From Verrucomicrobiaceae bacterium (GTDB lineage: Bacteria > Verrucomicrobiota > Verrucomicrobiia > Verrucomicrobiales > Verrucomicrobiaceae), in NCBI GenBank assembly GCA_016713245.1, contig JADJPM010000001.1:2418001-2482000 (forward strand): DNA of 64,000 bases, read 5' to 3'. Position numbers and translations under genes: made by a program. The number at the start of each line of letters is the position of its first letter. The stretch's first letter is position 1. Under the pieces are notes generated by a model. That model worked only from the letters and a program-made list of their open reading frames with translations. It ran no database searches and was not told where the DNA came from. This document shows, in pieces, positions 57,246 to 64,000 of the stretch.

Positions 57246-59918
57246 TCACTTCAACGACGCGAGGAACGCCAGCACATCCGCTGCCTCCTGCTCGGTCATG
57301 GCTTGAAGCAGGCCTTCCGGCATCAGCGAGGCTGGCTGGAGCTTCTGCGAGGTGATTTGAGCATTCGTAACGGTCAGAGGCTGGCCGGTGGCGAGTTTCA
57401 GCGTCACCTCTTCTTCATCGCGTTGGACGAGGAAACCCGTCTGCTGCGTGCCGTCCTTCAAGGTGAGCATCCATGTCTCGTAACCTTTCGCGATGGCTTT
57501 GGAAGGTTGGTGAATGCTTTCGAGCAGTTGCTCGCGATTCAGGCGTGCGCCCACCTTGCTCAAATCAGGCCCAAAGTCGCGACCGGTGCCGTTGATGAGA
57601 TGACAAGCGAGACACGCGGCCATTTTGCCAGTCATGCTGATGAGCTCAGAGCCGCGTTTCGCATCGCCCTTGGCGGCGAGGAGCTTTTTCGCGTCAAAAT
57701 GCATGCCGAGCGTCTTCACCCGCTGATCGAAAGGCACAAAACGCTCGAAGTAGCAGGCGATCTCGGGATTTGGATGTTTGGCGAGAGCTGGATCAAAAGC
57801 CTGTTGGCCGCGCAAAATGGCATTCACGGCCAAAAGAGCTTCGGAAGGCGTGTTGACCTCTTTCTGGCTTTCGCAGGCATCGGTGCCCGCGATCCATTTC
57901 CAAAGCATGACAAAAGACTCGGGATCGATCTCACGAGATCCGATCATCGGCATGTGTCCATGACCGCTGCGGGCGATGCGAGCGATCAGCACGCTTTGAT
58001 CCGGCTTTCCGGGAAAAATCACGCGGGCATCGGTGAGGCCGAGTTCACCGCGGACGGGCTTTTCATCCATCATCATCGTCTCCGTGGTCGGCAGATCCGC
58101 ATTCGCCATGAACTGCACGCTACCGCCGCCATTTTTGCGATGACAGTGAGCGCAGTTGGCATGCAACCAAGCCCGCGCTTGGGATTCGAGATCGTCTTTG
58201 GCGTTCAGCCGGTTCGTCAGCCGAGCCATAAAGTTGGCATCGAGGATCTCCTCAGGCTTTTTGCCGTCGATCTTCACGAGTTGATCGGGCTGGAAACCGA
58301 GCGCGAAGCCGCTCCAGTTGGTGTGGCAACGCGCACACTCGCCGCGGCCGTGGATACGCCAGGTTTGTTTGTCCGCGATGAACTCCTCGCCATCCGGGCC
58401 GACAAGTTCCGCGTCGGTGCCCGCATCGTTCCAGCGGTAGGAGTAGCCGTTCCAGGACTCGCCATCGAAGTGCAGGATCTGCGTCTCCAGCTTCTTCTTC
58501 TGACTTATCGTGCGTGCCAGCACGGACTCGGCGGGCCATTCGACCTTGTAGTTCAATTTGCCCGGTTTGCCGCTGACAGTCGTCTTGATGCTCTCGCCAT
58601 TCGGCAAGGCCACAAAACGCTGCGCGGTGGCTCCGTCCTGCCACATCGGCTCGGCGATCTCGAAGGGCAGCACACCTGCTGCGGGCTTTTGCGAGGCGGT
58701 GTCGGTGAAAAGACCTGTTTCGCTCAGTTTGCGAGGAAACTGGCTCGGCTTGCCCACGGCGGGATTTCTGGTGAGGCGGTAGAGGCGCGTGTCCTTCTCC
58801 CAGTTCATCCAATACAACTCGCCATCCTCGCTTTGGCCAAAGGTGACGATCTTGTGCGGCGTGTCGGCGATCTCCTCGCGCCTCGTGACCTGCTTTCCAT
58901 CATGCCACAGCGCCCAGATCTTGCCCGTCTCGTAGTCGCCGTAGATGTAGGCATCGCGCAGCTCGGGAAAGCGACTGCCGTGATACACATAACCGCCGGT
59001 GATGCTCGCCGCCTCCGTGTGCGGATGCGCGGCGACGGGCGGGATGATGTCGCCGGGGCCTTTCGTCTCCGGTTTGATCGGCTGCGAGGCCTCCATGGCG
59101 CTCCAGCCGTGGTTCCCGCCCTTTTGCACGAGGTGAATCATCTCCCAAAGCTCCCAGCCGACATCGCCGCACCAAAGTCGCCCCTTCGCATCAAAGCAGA
59201 TCTTCCATGGATTACGGAAGCCGAAGGCCCAGATCTCTGGCATCGCGCCTTGGGTGGTGATGAATGGGTTGTTCTTCGGAATCGAGTAAGCCTTGCCACC
59301 TTCCTCGTGATCCACGTCGATTCGCAAAACGCAGGAGAGAAGGTCATTCAAGCCCTGGCCGGTATTGCGCGGATCAGGCGGCGAGGGCACCTCGGCATCG
59401 CCGGTGGAGCAGTAGAGCATGCCATCGGGACCAAACTCCAGCGATGCTCCATTGTGACCACCGCACAGCCAGGTGAGCAGCACGACCTCCGAGGCCGGAT
59501 CGAGCACCGGCGGCTCGTTTTGCGTGAGTTTGAAGCGGGAGAGCTTCGTGCCGTCGTCGAGCTTGTCGCCGATGGTGTAGGTGATGAAGACGAAGCCGTT
59601 CTCCCGCCACTTGGGATGAAACGCGATGCCATAGGCGTGCGAGAGCTTCTCGTGCTTCGCCTTTAAGTCGATCAGCAGATGCTGCGATACCGCGTCCGGC
59701 GTGTCGGCAAAGGTGAAGATCTTCCCCGTGTTCTCCACCGCCGCGAAACAATGCGCCCCCGGCATCGCGATCATCTCCAAGCCGTCATGAAGCGTGATTT
59801 GCGTGAATGCCTGCTCCGCGATGAACGGCTTCGGTGCCTCCGGTGTACCATGAATGCGCGAGGTGGTCCACTGGGCGGACGCGGAGGCGGTGAGCAGGCA
59901 GAAAAGGAGGGAGCGCAT
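57246..59918 (-). CDS. PQQ-type sugar dehydrogenase-like propeller with c-type cytochrome domains
   Basis: The 890-residue exported protein has a signal peptide (to about residue 15). A glucose/sorbosone dehydrogenase-like propeller (about 40-440) has HGLEMIAMPG-like entry, SHAYGIAFHPKW, CGGHNGASLEFGPDGMLYCSTGD (in two parts) and ITGGYVYHGSRFPEL. The C-terminal half carries three heme motifs: CARCH near 528, CAHCH near 588 and CLACH near 766, with LRIDVDHEEG earlier. A final domain ends in GLLQAMTEQEAADVLAFLASLK (two parts). It would oxidise a sugar or alcohol and pass electrons to the bound hemes. A related gene precedes it by 51 bases on the same strand. Confidence 0.87.
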   Translation of the reverse strand: MRSLLFCLLTASASAQWTTSRIHGTPEAPKPFIAEQAFTQITLHDGLEMIAMPGAHCFAAVENTGKIFTFADTPDAVSQHLLIDLKAKHEKLSHAYGIAFHPKWRENGFVFITYTIGDKLDDGTKLSRFKLTQNEPPVLDPASEVVLLTWLCGGHNGASLEFGPDGMLYCSTGDAEVPSPPDPRNTGQGLNDLLSCVLRIDVDHEEGGKAYSIPKNNPFITTQGAMPEIWAFGFRNPWKICFDAKGRLWCGDVGWELWEMIHLVQKGGNHGWSAMEASQPIKPETKGPGDIIPPVAAHPHTEAASITGGYVYHGSRFPELRDAYIYGDYETGKIWALWHDGKQVTRREEIADTPHKIVTFGQSEDGELYWMNWEKDTRLYRLTRNPAVGKPSQFPRKLSETGLFTDTASQKPAAGVLPFEIAEPMWQDGATAQRFVALPNGESIKTTVSGKPGKLNYKVEWPAESVLARTISQKKKLETQILHFDGESWNGYSYRWNDAGTDAELVGPDGEEFIADKQTWRIHGRGECARCHTNWSGFALGFQPDQLVKIDGKKPEEILDANFMARLTNRLNAKDDLESQARAWLHANCAHCHRKNGGGSVQFMANADLPTTETMMMDEKPVRGELGLTDARVIFPGKPDQSVLIARIARSGHGHMPMIGSREIDPESFVMLWKWIAGTDACESQKEVNTPSEALLAVNAILRGQQAFDPALAKHPNPEIACYFERFVPFDQRVKTLGMHFDAKKLLAAKGDAKRGSELISMTGKMAACLACHLINGTGRDFGPDLSKVGARLNREQLLESIHQPSKAIAKGYETWMLTLKDGTQQTGFLVQRDEEEVTLKLATGQPLTVTNAQITSQKLQPASLMPEGLLQAMTEQEAADVLAFLASLK

Positions 59919-59969
59919 GAGTCATGATGCGCCGGAGCTAGGCATCATGGCAAGCGTGAAGTCCTTCTC

Positions 59970-62660
59970 TTACTTCAGACTGAGGATAAACGCCTTAACA
60001 TCCGCGAACTCCTGCGGCTTCAGGATGAGGTTCATCGGGGGCATGGGGCTGATCGGCGTGGCGGTGTAGCCTTCGGCGAGCTTGGCGTTGGGGTTGATGA
60101 GGCTTTCGAGGATGTAGGCCTCGTCTTTGCGGCTGGCGATGCCATCGAGGGCGGGGCCGACGGCGCTGCCCTGGCCTTTGAGGATGTGACAGTTTTTGCA
60201 GGCGGCCACGGGGTGCTCCCAGAAGATCTTTTCGCCGCGTTTGGCATCGCCGACGAGCTTGGAGGCGTCGTCTTCGTTTTCGAGGACGAGTTCGCAGAGC
60301 TTCACGTCGTCGAAGTAGATGTCGCCTTTGCCGACGTGGAGGAGGTTGATGCTGGCCTTCGGGCGGTCCTTGCTGTTGAAGATGACTTCGACTTCGGTCC
60401 AGTTTTGGTCGCGGCTGATTTTGGGCGTGGTTTCGGCGCGGCCGATGTGGTCGTTGAGGCTGGCTTTGCCGCGGAAGGCGTGCGTTTTGATCCAGGCGCT
60501 GAGTCGGTATTCGGTATTCGGTTTGAGCGGCACATCGGCGAAGTGGCTGGTGTCCGCGTCGTCGCGGGTGATGCAGCGCATGGCGCGTTTGCCGCTGTGC
60601 ACCATCTTCGGATCGGTGACGAAGCCCCACTGCGCATCCTTGTTGCCAGGGCGGTTGCCGTAGTCGCGGTGTTTCCAGGTGTCGCCGATGGGTTCTTCAA
60701 AGCCGGGGTTCGGGAGCAGATTGGGGCCTTCTTTGTAGTTCAGGGCCTTGTGTTTCTTCGCGAGCAGCTTGGCGGCTTCAGCGAGCCATTCGTCGCTTTT
60801 GATGACGGGATCAGCGGCGAGCTTTTTGACGAGCGTTTGGATTTCTGGCGTGGTGGGGAAGTCGGAAAGCTTCACGAACGCGGCGAGGCGTGTGTTCAAA
60901 TCGGGATCGGAGATGACGCCGGAGCCGAAGAAGAGGTCTTGCGCGGCTTTGTCGCTGCCGAGGGCGCGGATGGCGTTGCGGCGGAGTTTGGCGTCTTTGG
61001 AGATGAGGGCGGATTGGTGCTGCTGCGGCGTGAGTTTGCCTTTGGCGTGAAGCACCCACAGGCCGTGAAGATCGGTCGGATCGGACTGATCGGTCGGATC
61101 TTCAATGCGACGCTGCTGCTTCAAAAGACGGCTGTAGAGCGTGTTGGTGTCCTTCGCGGCTCCTTTGGCCACGATGCGGTAAATGCGCCCGCGGCTGTGA
61201 TCGCGCAGGTCATTCTCATGAGCCCCACCGACGCCCGTGGTGGCCACGAAGCCGCCGCGTTCTTTGCTGGGCGTGGGGTTGTGCTGGATGATGAAGTTTT
61301 GGAAATCGGCCACCCACACCGCGCCATCGGGGCCGACCTCGGCATGCACGGGGCTGTTCCATTCATCGCTGCTGGCGTAGAGGTTGAAGGCATCGAGCGC
61401 CTTGTAGCCGGCGCCGTCGGGCTGCACGTCCATGAGAGACACGACCTTCATCGTGGGCTCGCAGACCATGGCCATGCCTTGGAAGCGCTTCGGCAGCGCG
61501 TTGCTGTAGATGAAGTTCGAGCCTGCGGCGGCGGTGTAGCCGCCGAAGACGTCCACCTGGCGGAAGTTTGGCGTGATGGTGTGGCAGGTATCGACGGCAT
61601 TGATCTTTTTCGCGGTCATGCCGCGGCTGCCTTCGGCGTAGGCGGTGGCGGGGATGCCGCCGAAGAAGATGGGCGCGCCATTGGCGGTGCCGCCGAATTG
61701 ATCGCCCGCGTCATTATAGCTGTGGCCCCACGCGTTGTTCGTGAACTGATGCAGGAACTCGATGGCGCTGCCGTCCGCTTTGAAGCGATACGTTCCCATC
61801 GCGAACTGATGCTGCTTGCCGCCGACGTAGCCCTCGATGCCGCTGTAGCCGACGCAGCCGTAGATCCAGTTGTCGAAGCCATAGTGCAGGCTGCTGGCCT
61901 GCGCGTGCGTGTCGCGGATGCCCCAGCAGTCGATGATGACCTCGCGTTTGTCGGCTTTGTCGTCCCCGTTGGTGTCTTCAAGGTAGATGAACTGCGGCGG
62001 TGCGGCCACGATGATGCCTTTGCGGGCGAAAACGATGCCCGTGGGCAGGTTCAGCTTATCGGCGAAGACGGTGAATTTGTCCGCCTTGCCATCGCCATCG
62101 GTGTCTTCGCAGATTTTCACGCTGTCCTGGCCTTCGTGGTTCTCGCTGACGCCGTGTGGGTAATCTCGCGTCTCGACGACCCAGCAGCGTCCACGATCAT
62201 CCCACGCAAAAGCGATGGGCTTGGCGATGTCTGGCTCGCTGGCGAAGAGTTTCAGTTCGCAATCCGCCGGCACCTGGGTGCGCTCCATGCTTCCTTTGAC
62301 ACTGTAGGGAAGCTGGAGCGTGAGCGGCTCCGGTCGCTTTTCGTAATTCGCGACCTGCGGATGAACTTGGCGCTCTTCTTTGTCCCGCTGAGCCAAAAAG
62401 GTCTCGTAGCTGGCTTTGCGGTTCGCGGAGAGCTTTGAGAGGATGGCTTCGCGGCTCAGATCATCTCCCGCTTTCACGACGAGGTCGTAATCGGCACTGA
62501 TTGTGTCCTTGGCGTAGTCAAAGTAGATCGCGTCACGCCCGAGGTCACGCATGGCATTGTGCAGCGGAGCCGTGTCGGCGCCGGGCGTGTCGATATAGAG
62601 CACGCGGATGGGATGGGCGGCGGCGGAGAGAGCCAGGAGCAGGAACAGGATCGGTTTCAT
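59970..62660 (-). CDS. PVC-type membrane-associated dehydrogenase with C-terminal c-type cytochrome
   Basis: This 896-residue exported protein has a signal peptide (MKPILFLLLALSAAAHP). A ThuA-like flavodoxin-type segment follows (RVLYIDTPGADTAPLHNAM). The long propeller domain has the hallmark CELKLFASEPDIAKPIAFAWDDRGRCWVVETRDYP (parts) and GFDNWIYGCVGYSG. After HEAT-like helices (520-650) comes a jelly-roll carbohydrate-binding-like domain (EPIGDTWKHRDYG to DIYFDDVKLCELV). The cytochrome has ACKNCH near 820. These 'PVC-type' dehydrogenases are abundant in Planctomycetes and Verrucomicrobia; substrates are unknown. A 9-nt repeat encodes EDP-TDQ-SDP-TD near residue 520. Start at 62660, not 62672 or 62726. 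Confidence 0.87.
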   Translation of the reverse strand: MKPILFLLLALSAAAHPIRVLYIDTPGADTAPLHNAMRDLGRDAIYFDYAKDTISADYDLVVKAGDDLSREAILSKLSANRKASYETFLAQRDKEERQVHPQVANYEKRPEPLTLQLPYSVKGSMERTQVPADCELKLFASEPDIAKPIAFAWDDRGRCWVVETRDYPHGVSENHEGQDSVKICEDTDGDGKADKFTVFADKLNLPTGIVFARKGIIVAAPPQFIYLEDTNGDDKADKREVIIDCWGIRDTHAQASSLHYGFDNWIYGCVGYSGIEGYVGGKQHQFAMGTYRFKADGSAIEFLHQFTNNAWGHSYNDAGDQFGGTANGAPIFFGGIPATAYAEGSRGMTAKKINAVDTCHTITPNFRQVDVFGGYTAAAGSNFIYSNALPKRFQGMAMVCEPTMKVVSLMDVQPDGAGYKALDAFNLYASSDEWNSPVHAEVGPDGAVWVADFQNFIIQHNPTPSKERGGFVATTGVGGAHENDLRDHSRGRIYRIVAKGAAKDTNTLYSRLLKQQRRIEDPTDQSDPTDLHGLWVLHAKGKLTPQQHQSALISKDAKLRRNAIRALGSDKAAQDLFFGSGVISDPDLNTRLAAFVKLSDFPTTPEIQTLVKKLAADPVIKSDEWLAEAAKLLAKKHKALNYKEGPNLLPNPGFEEPIGDTWKHRDYGNRPGNKDAQWGFVTDPKMVHSGKRAMRCITRDDADTSHFADVPLKPNTEYRLSAWIKTHAFRGKASLNDHIGRAETTPKISRDQNWTEVEVIFNSKDRPKASINLLHVGKGDIYFDDVKLCELVLENEDDASKLVGDAKRGEKIFWEHPVAACKNCHILKGQGSAVGPALDGIASRKDEAYILESLINPNAKLAEGYTATPISPMPPMNLILKPQEFADVKAFILSLK
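61070..61105. repeat. 9-nt-period repeat inside the PVC-type dehydrogenase gene
   Basis: Units GATCGGTCG, GATCGGACT, GATCGGTCG and GATCTTCAA are in tandem. On the minus strand they encode EDP-TDQ-SDP-TDL. Same family as 4706-4741 and 44791-44835, but read in a third frame. Confidence 0.75.
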
Positions 62661-62763
62661 GGTTGTGATCATGTTACGGAATGGCTGTGGAAGCTGTGCG
62701 GACAACTTTTGGGCGAAATCGGCCACTTTCCATTTGGTGAATCGCGGCCATCATCGCGCCTCA

Positions 62764-64000
62764 ATGGACGACCGACTGCCCCGCTGGATGAAATGGACCC
62801 TGCCGCTGCTCAGCGGCGGTCTGCTAGTGTTTGCGTTTCCGGGCTGGAACTCGCAGCTCGCGGTGTGGCTGTGGCTATTTCCGCTGCTGGCGGTGCTTTG
62901 GCCGGTGAAGAGTTCCAAGGTTCAAGTTTCAGGTTTTAAGTTGGGGTATCTGGCGGGTCTGGCGTTCTTCTTGCCGAACCTCTGGTGGATCCGGCATTCG
63001 TCTCGCGTGATGCTCGGTGGAGCGAGGGATGGATCGTGGGCGGGCTGGGGGCCTGAGTTGTTGGGATTCGGCGCGGTGATCGGGCTGGCGGGCTACTGCG
63101 CAGTCTATTTCGGAATGTGGGGATGGTTCGTGGCGAGGTTTGCCAGGCCGCATCACACCACGCTGACTCGTGATGCCTGGTGGCCTAGCACGCTGCACTC
63201 GCTGGCGTGCTCCTTTCTCGCGGCGGGAGCCTGGGTGGCCTGTGAATGGCTGCGCAGCACCACCGTATTTACCGGCTTTGGCTGGAACGGACTCGGCGTG
63301 GCCTTTCATCACAATGTGGTGCTCATGCAGGCGGCGGATACGGTAGGCGTGATGGGCCTTTCCTTCTTGCCGGTCTTTGTGGCCTGCACGGCATGGAATT
63401 CACTCACGCGGTTGCTCGCTGCCTACCACGGCCGGGGCACCTGCAAATCACGTGTCGATTTCACTCTGGCGATGGTGCTGCTGCTCGTGACGGGTGGCTA
63501 CGGCATGCTGAAGGTGAGTGAGAAAGCCAGTCGCGGCGAGAAAGTTCGCGTCGCCATGGTGCAGCCGAATGTGTCGCAGGTGGATGCGATGACCGGATCG
63601 CAGGCCGAGCGCACTTATGAACGATTGCGGGAGTTCACGCGGGTGTTTGCGAAGGATCGTGATCTGGTGATCTGGCCGGAGAGCGCCCTGCCGGTGAATC
63701 TGAATGACAAGTACCATCAACTGCCGCCGGACTGGCACCAAGGCTACTTCGAGAGCTTCATGGAGCCCGGAAAGGCAAGGCTCCTCACGGGCACGGAGAT
63801 CCATGTGAGTGACTCGGAGGCCTATGTATCCGCTATTTTGCTGGATCACGAGTTCGCGAAGCGCCAAGAACATCACAAGGTGCATCTGGTGCCGTTTGGC
63901 GAGTATCTGCCGCTTCGTGAGGTGTGGCCGTTTTCCATGCTGCGGCCGATATTTCCTGCTGATTTCACCTTTGGGACGAAAACCGAGCCCATGCGCCTGA
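62764..64000 (+). CDS. lnt: Apolipoprotein N-acyltransferase (3' partial)
   Basis: The frame is open from ATG 62764 to the window end (412 residues). It has N-terminal membrane helices, the ACEWLR-like region (WVACEWLRSTTVFTGFGWNG) and GLSFLPVFVACTAWN. The nitrilase-like domain follows with RVAMVQPNVSQVDAM, catalytic WPESALPVN (Glu) and KVHLVPFGEYLPLREVWP (catalytic Lys). The cysteine lies beyond the window. Lnt adds the third acyl chain to lipoproteins in the inner membrane. Residues 50-60 (SSKVQVSGFKL) between the first helices are encoded by dispersed repeat DNA. It is divergent from the PVC-type dehydrogenase gene. Confidence 0.92.
   Translation, partial: MDDRLPRWMKWTLPLLSGGLLVFAFPGWNSQLAVWLWLFPLLAVLWPVKSSKVQVSGFKLGYLAGLAFFLPNLWWIRHSSRVMLGGARDGSWAGWGPELLGFGAVIGLAGYCAVYFGMWGWFVARFARPHHTTLTRDAWWPSTLHSLACSFLAAGAWVACEWLRSTTVFTGFGWNGLGVAFHHNVVLMQAADTVGVMGLSFLPVFVACTAWNSLTRLLAAYHGRGTCKSRVDFTLAMVLLLVTGGYGMLKVSEKASRGEKVRVAMVQPNVSQVDAMTGSQAERTYERLREFTRVFAKDRDLVIWPESALPVNLNDKYHQLPPDWHQGYFESFMEPGKARLLTGTEIHVSDSEAYVSAILLDHEFAKRQEHHKVHLVPFGEYLPLREVWPFSMLRPIFPADFTFGTKTEPMRL
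62911..62942. repeat. Repeat-family word inside lnt
   Basis: AGTTCCAAGGTTCAAGTTTC, followed by AGGTTTTAAGTT, is a low-complexity word of the family seen in the prc-mogA gap (52434-52509). It is in frame and encodes SSKVQVSGFKL in a loop between two membrane helices of Lnt. Confidence 0.55.

Noticed and set aside
57183..62438. Long plus-strand frames (827 and 750 codons)
   Set aside because: Both are antisense to the two cytochrome-bearing dehydrogenase genes with signal peptides and CxxCH motifs; no recognisable domains on the plus strand.
1..64000. tRNA, rRNA, CRISPR arrays, insertion sequences, prophage genes
   Set aside because: I found no cloverleaf-like stretch, no repeat-spacer array, no transposase or integrase motif and no phage structural genes in any gap or frame I read.

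Overview
The window looks like a GC-rich verrucomicrobial chromosome (Verrucomicrobiota; a Prosthecobacter/Verrucomicrobium-like relative is my best guess). The signs are VPEPSRA-type PEP-CTERM sorting tails, DUF1549/DUF1553 and DUF1587/1592-type c-type cytochromes, PVC-type heme dehydrogenases, Tat-exported Gfo/Idh/MocA proteins, SHD1 and leucine-rich-repeat secreted proteins, and few Shine-Dalgarno sites. I see no rRNA, tRNA, CRISPR array, prophage or insertion sequence. Genes are tightly packed on both strands, and short intergenic repeats are frequent.

Layout. 1-10.9 kb: the end of a PEP-CTERM autotransporter-like protein, a Gfo/Idh/MocA protein, a PPC-domain secreted protein, three tandem leucine-rich secreted proteins and a second PEP-CTERM protein. 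10.9-17.1 kb: a DUF1549/DUF1553 cytochrome, then a two-gene cassette of a mannosylfructose/sucrose-phosphate synthase-like enzyme and a HAD phosphatase fused to a glycoside hydrolase. A decayed copy of the cytochrome gene's 5' end lies on the far side of the cassette. 17.1-21.3 kb: a minus-strand run of a membrane protein, hflK, hflC and an endonuclease/exonuclease/phosphatase protein. 21.4-27.4 kb: a 900-residue cytochrome, a MazF/PemK-type toxin pair, a PQQ-propeller protein, maf and a small lipoprotein. 27.4-32.5 kb: a membrane protein and winged-helix regulator whose unit, and ispH downstream, carry copies of one palindrome; then a ferritin-like protein, a VapC pair and a GTPase. 32.7-44.1 kb: hydrolases, a sterol-desaturase relative, a flavoprotein, a cupredoxin, a transglutaminase-like protein, a TPR protein, an SGNH hydrolase and a large unknown secreted protein. 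44.1-49.3 kb: lactate utilisation (lutA, fused lutBC) and a TonB-dependent receptor. 49.3-64 kb: an MBL hydrolase, a tail-specific protease, mogA, a second Gfo/Idh/MocA protein, a universal stress protein with a FixL-like heme-PAS kinase and NarL-type regulator, two large cytochrome-bearing dehydrogenases and the start of lnt.

Four things stand out. (1) The disaccharide-phosphate synthase plus phosphatase-glycosidase fusion could both make and break one non-reducing sugar. (2) Three copies of a CTTTG-N5-CAAAG palindrome tie a small winged-helix regulator to its own operon and to ispH plus a di-iron ferritin-like protein. (3) The universal stress protein, kinase and response regulator appear to form an oxygen-sensing module, because the PAS domain keeps the FixL heme histidine and distal arginine. 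(4) Short repeat families have entered coding sequence without breaking it. A 9-nt-period repeat lies in three unrelated genes, each in a different reading frame. Palindromic elements supply the signal-peptide region of two tandem secreted proteins, and another repeat sits inside lnt.

Two conserved genes (prc-like and lutBC) each carry an apparent one-base frameshift. These are either sequence errors or recent inactivation.
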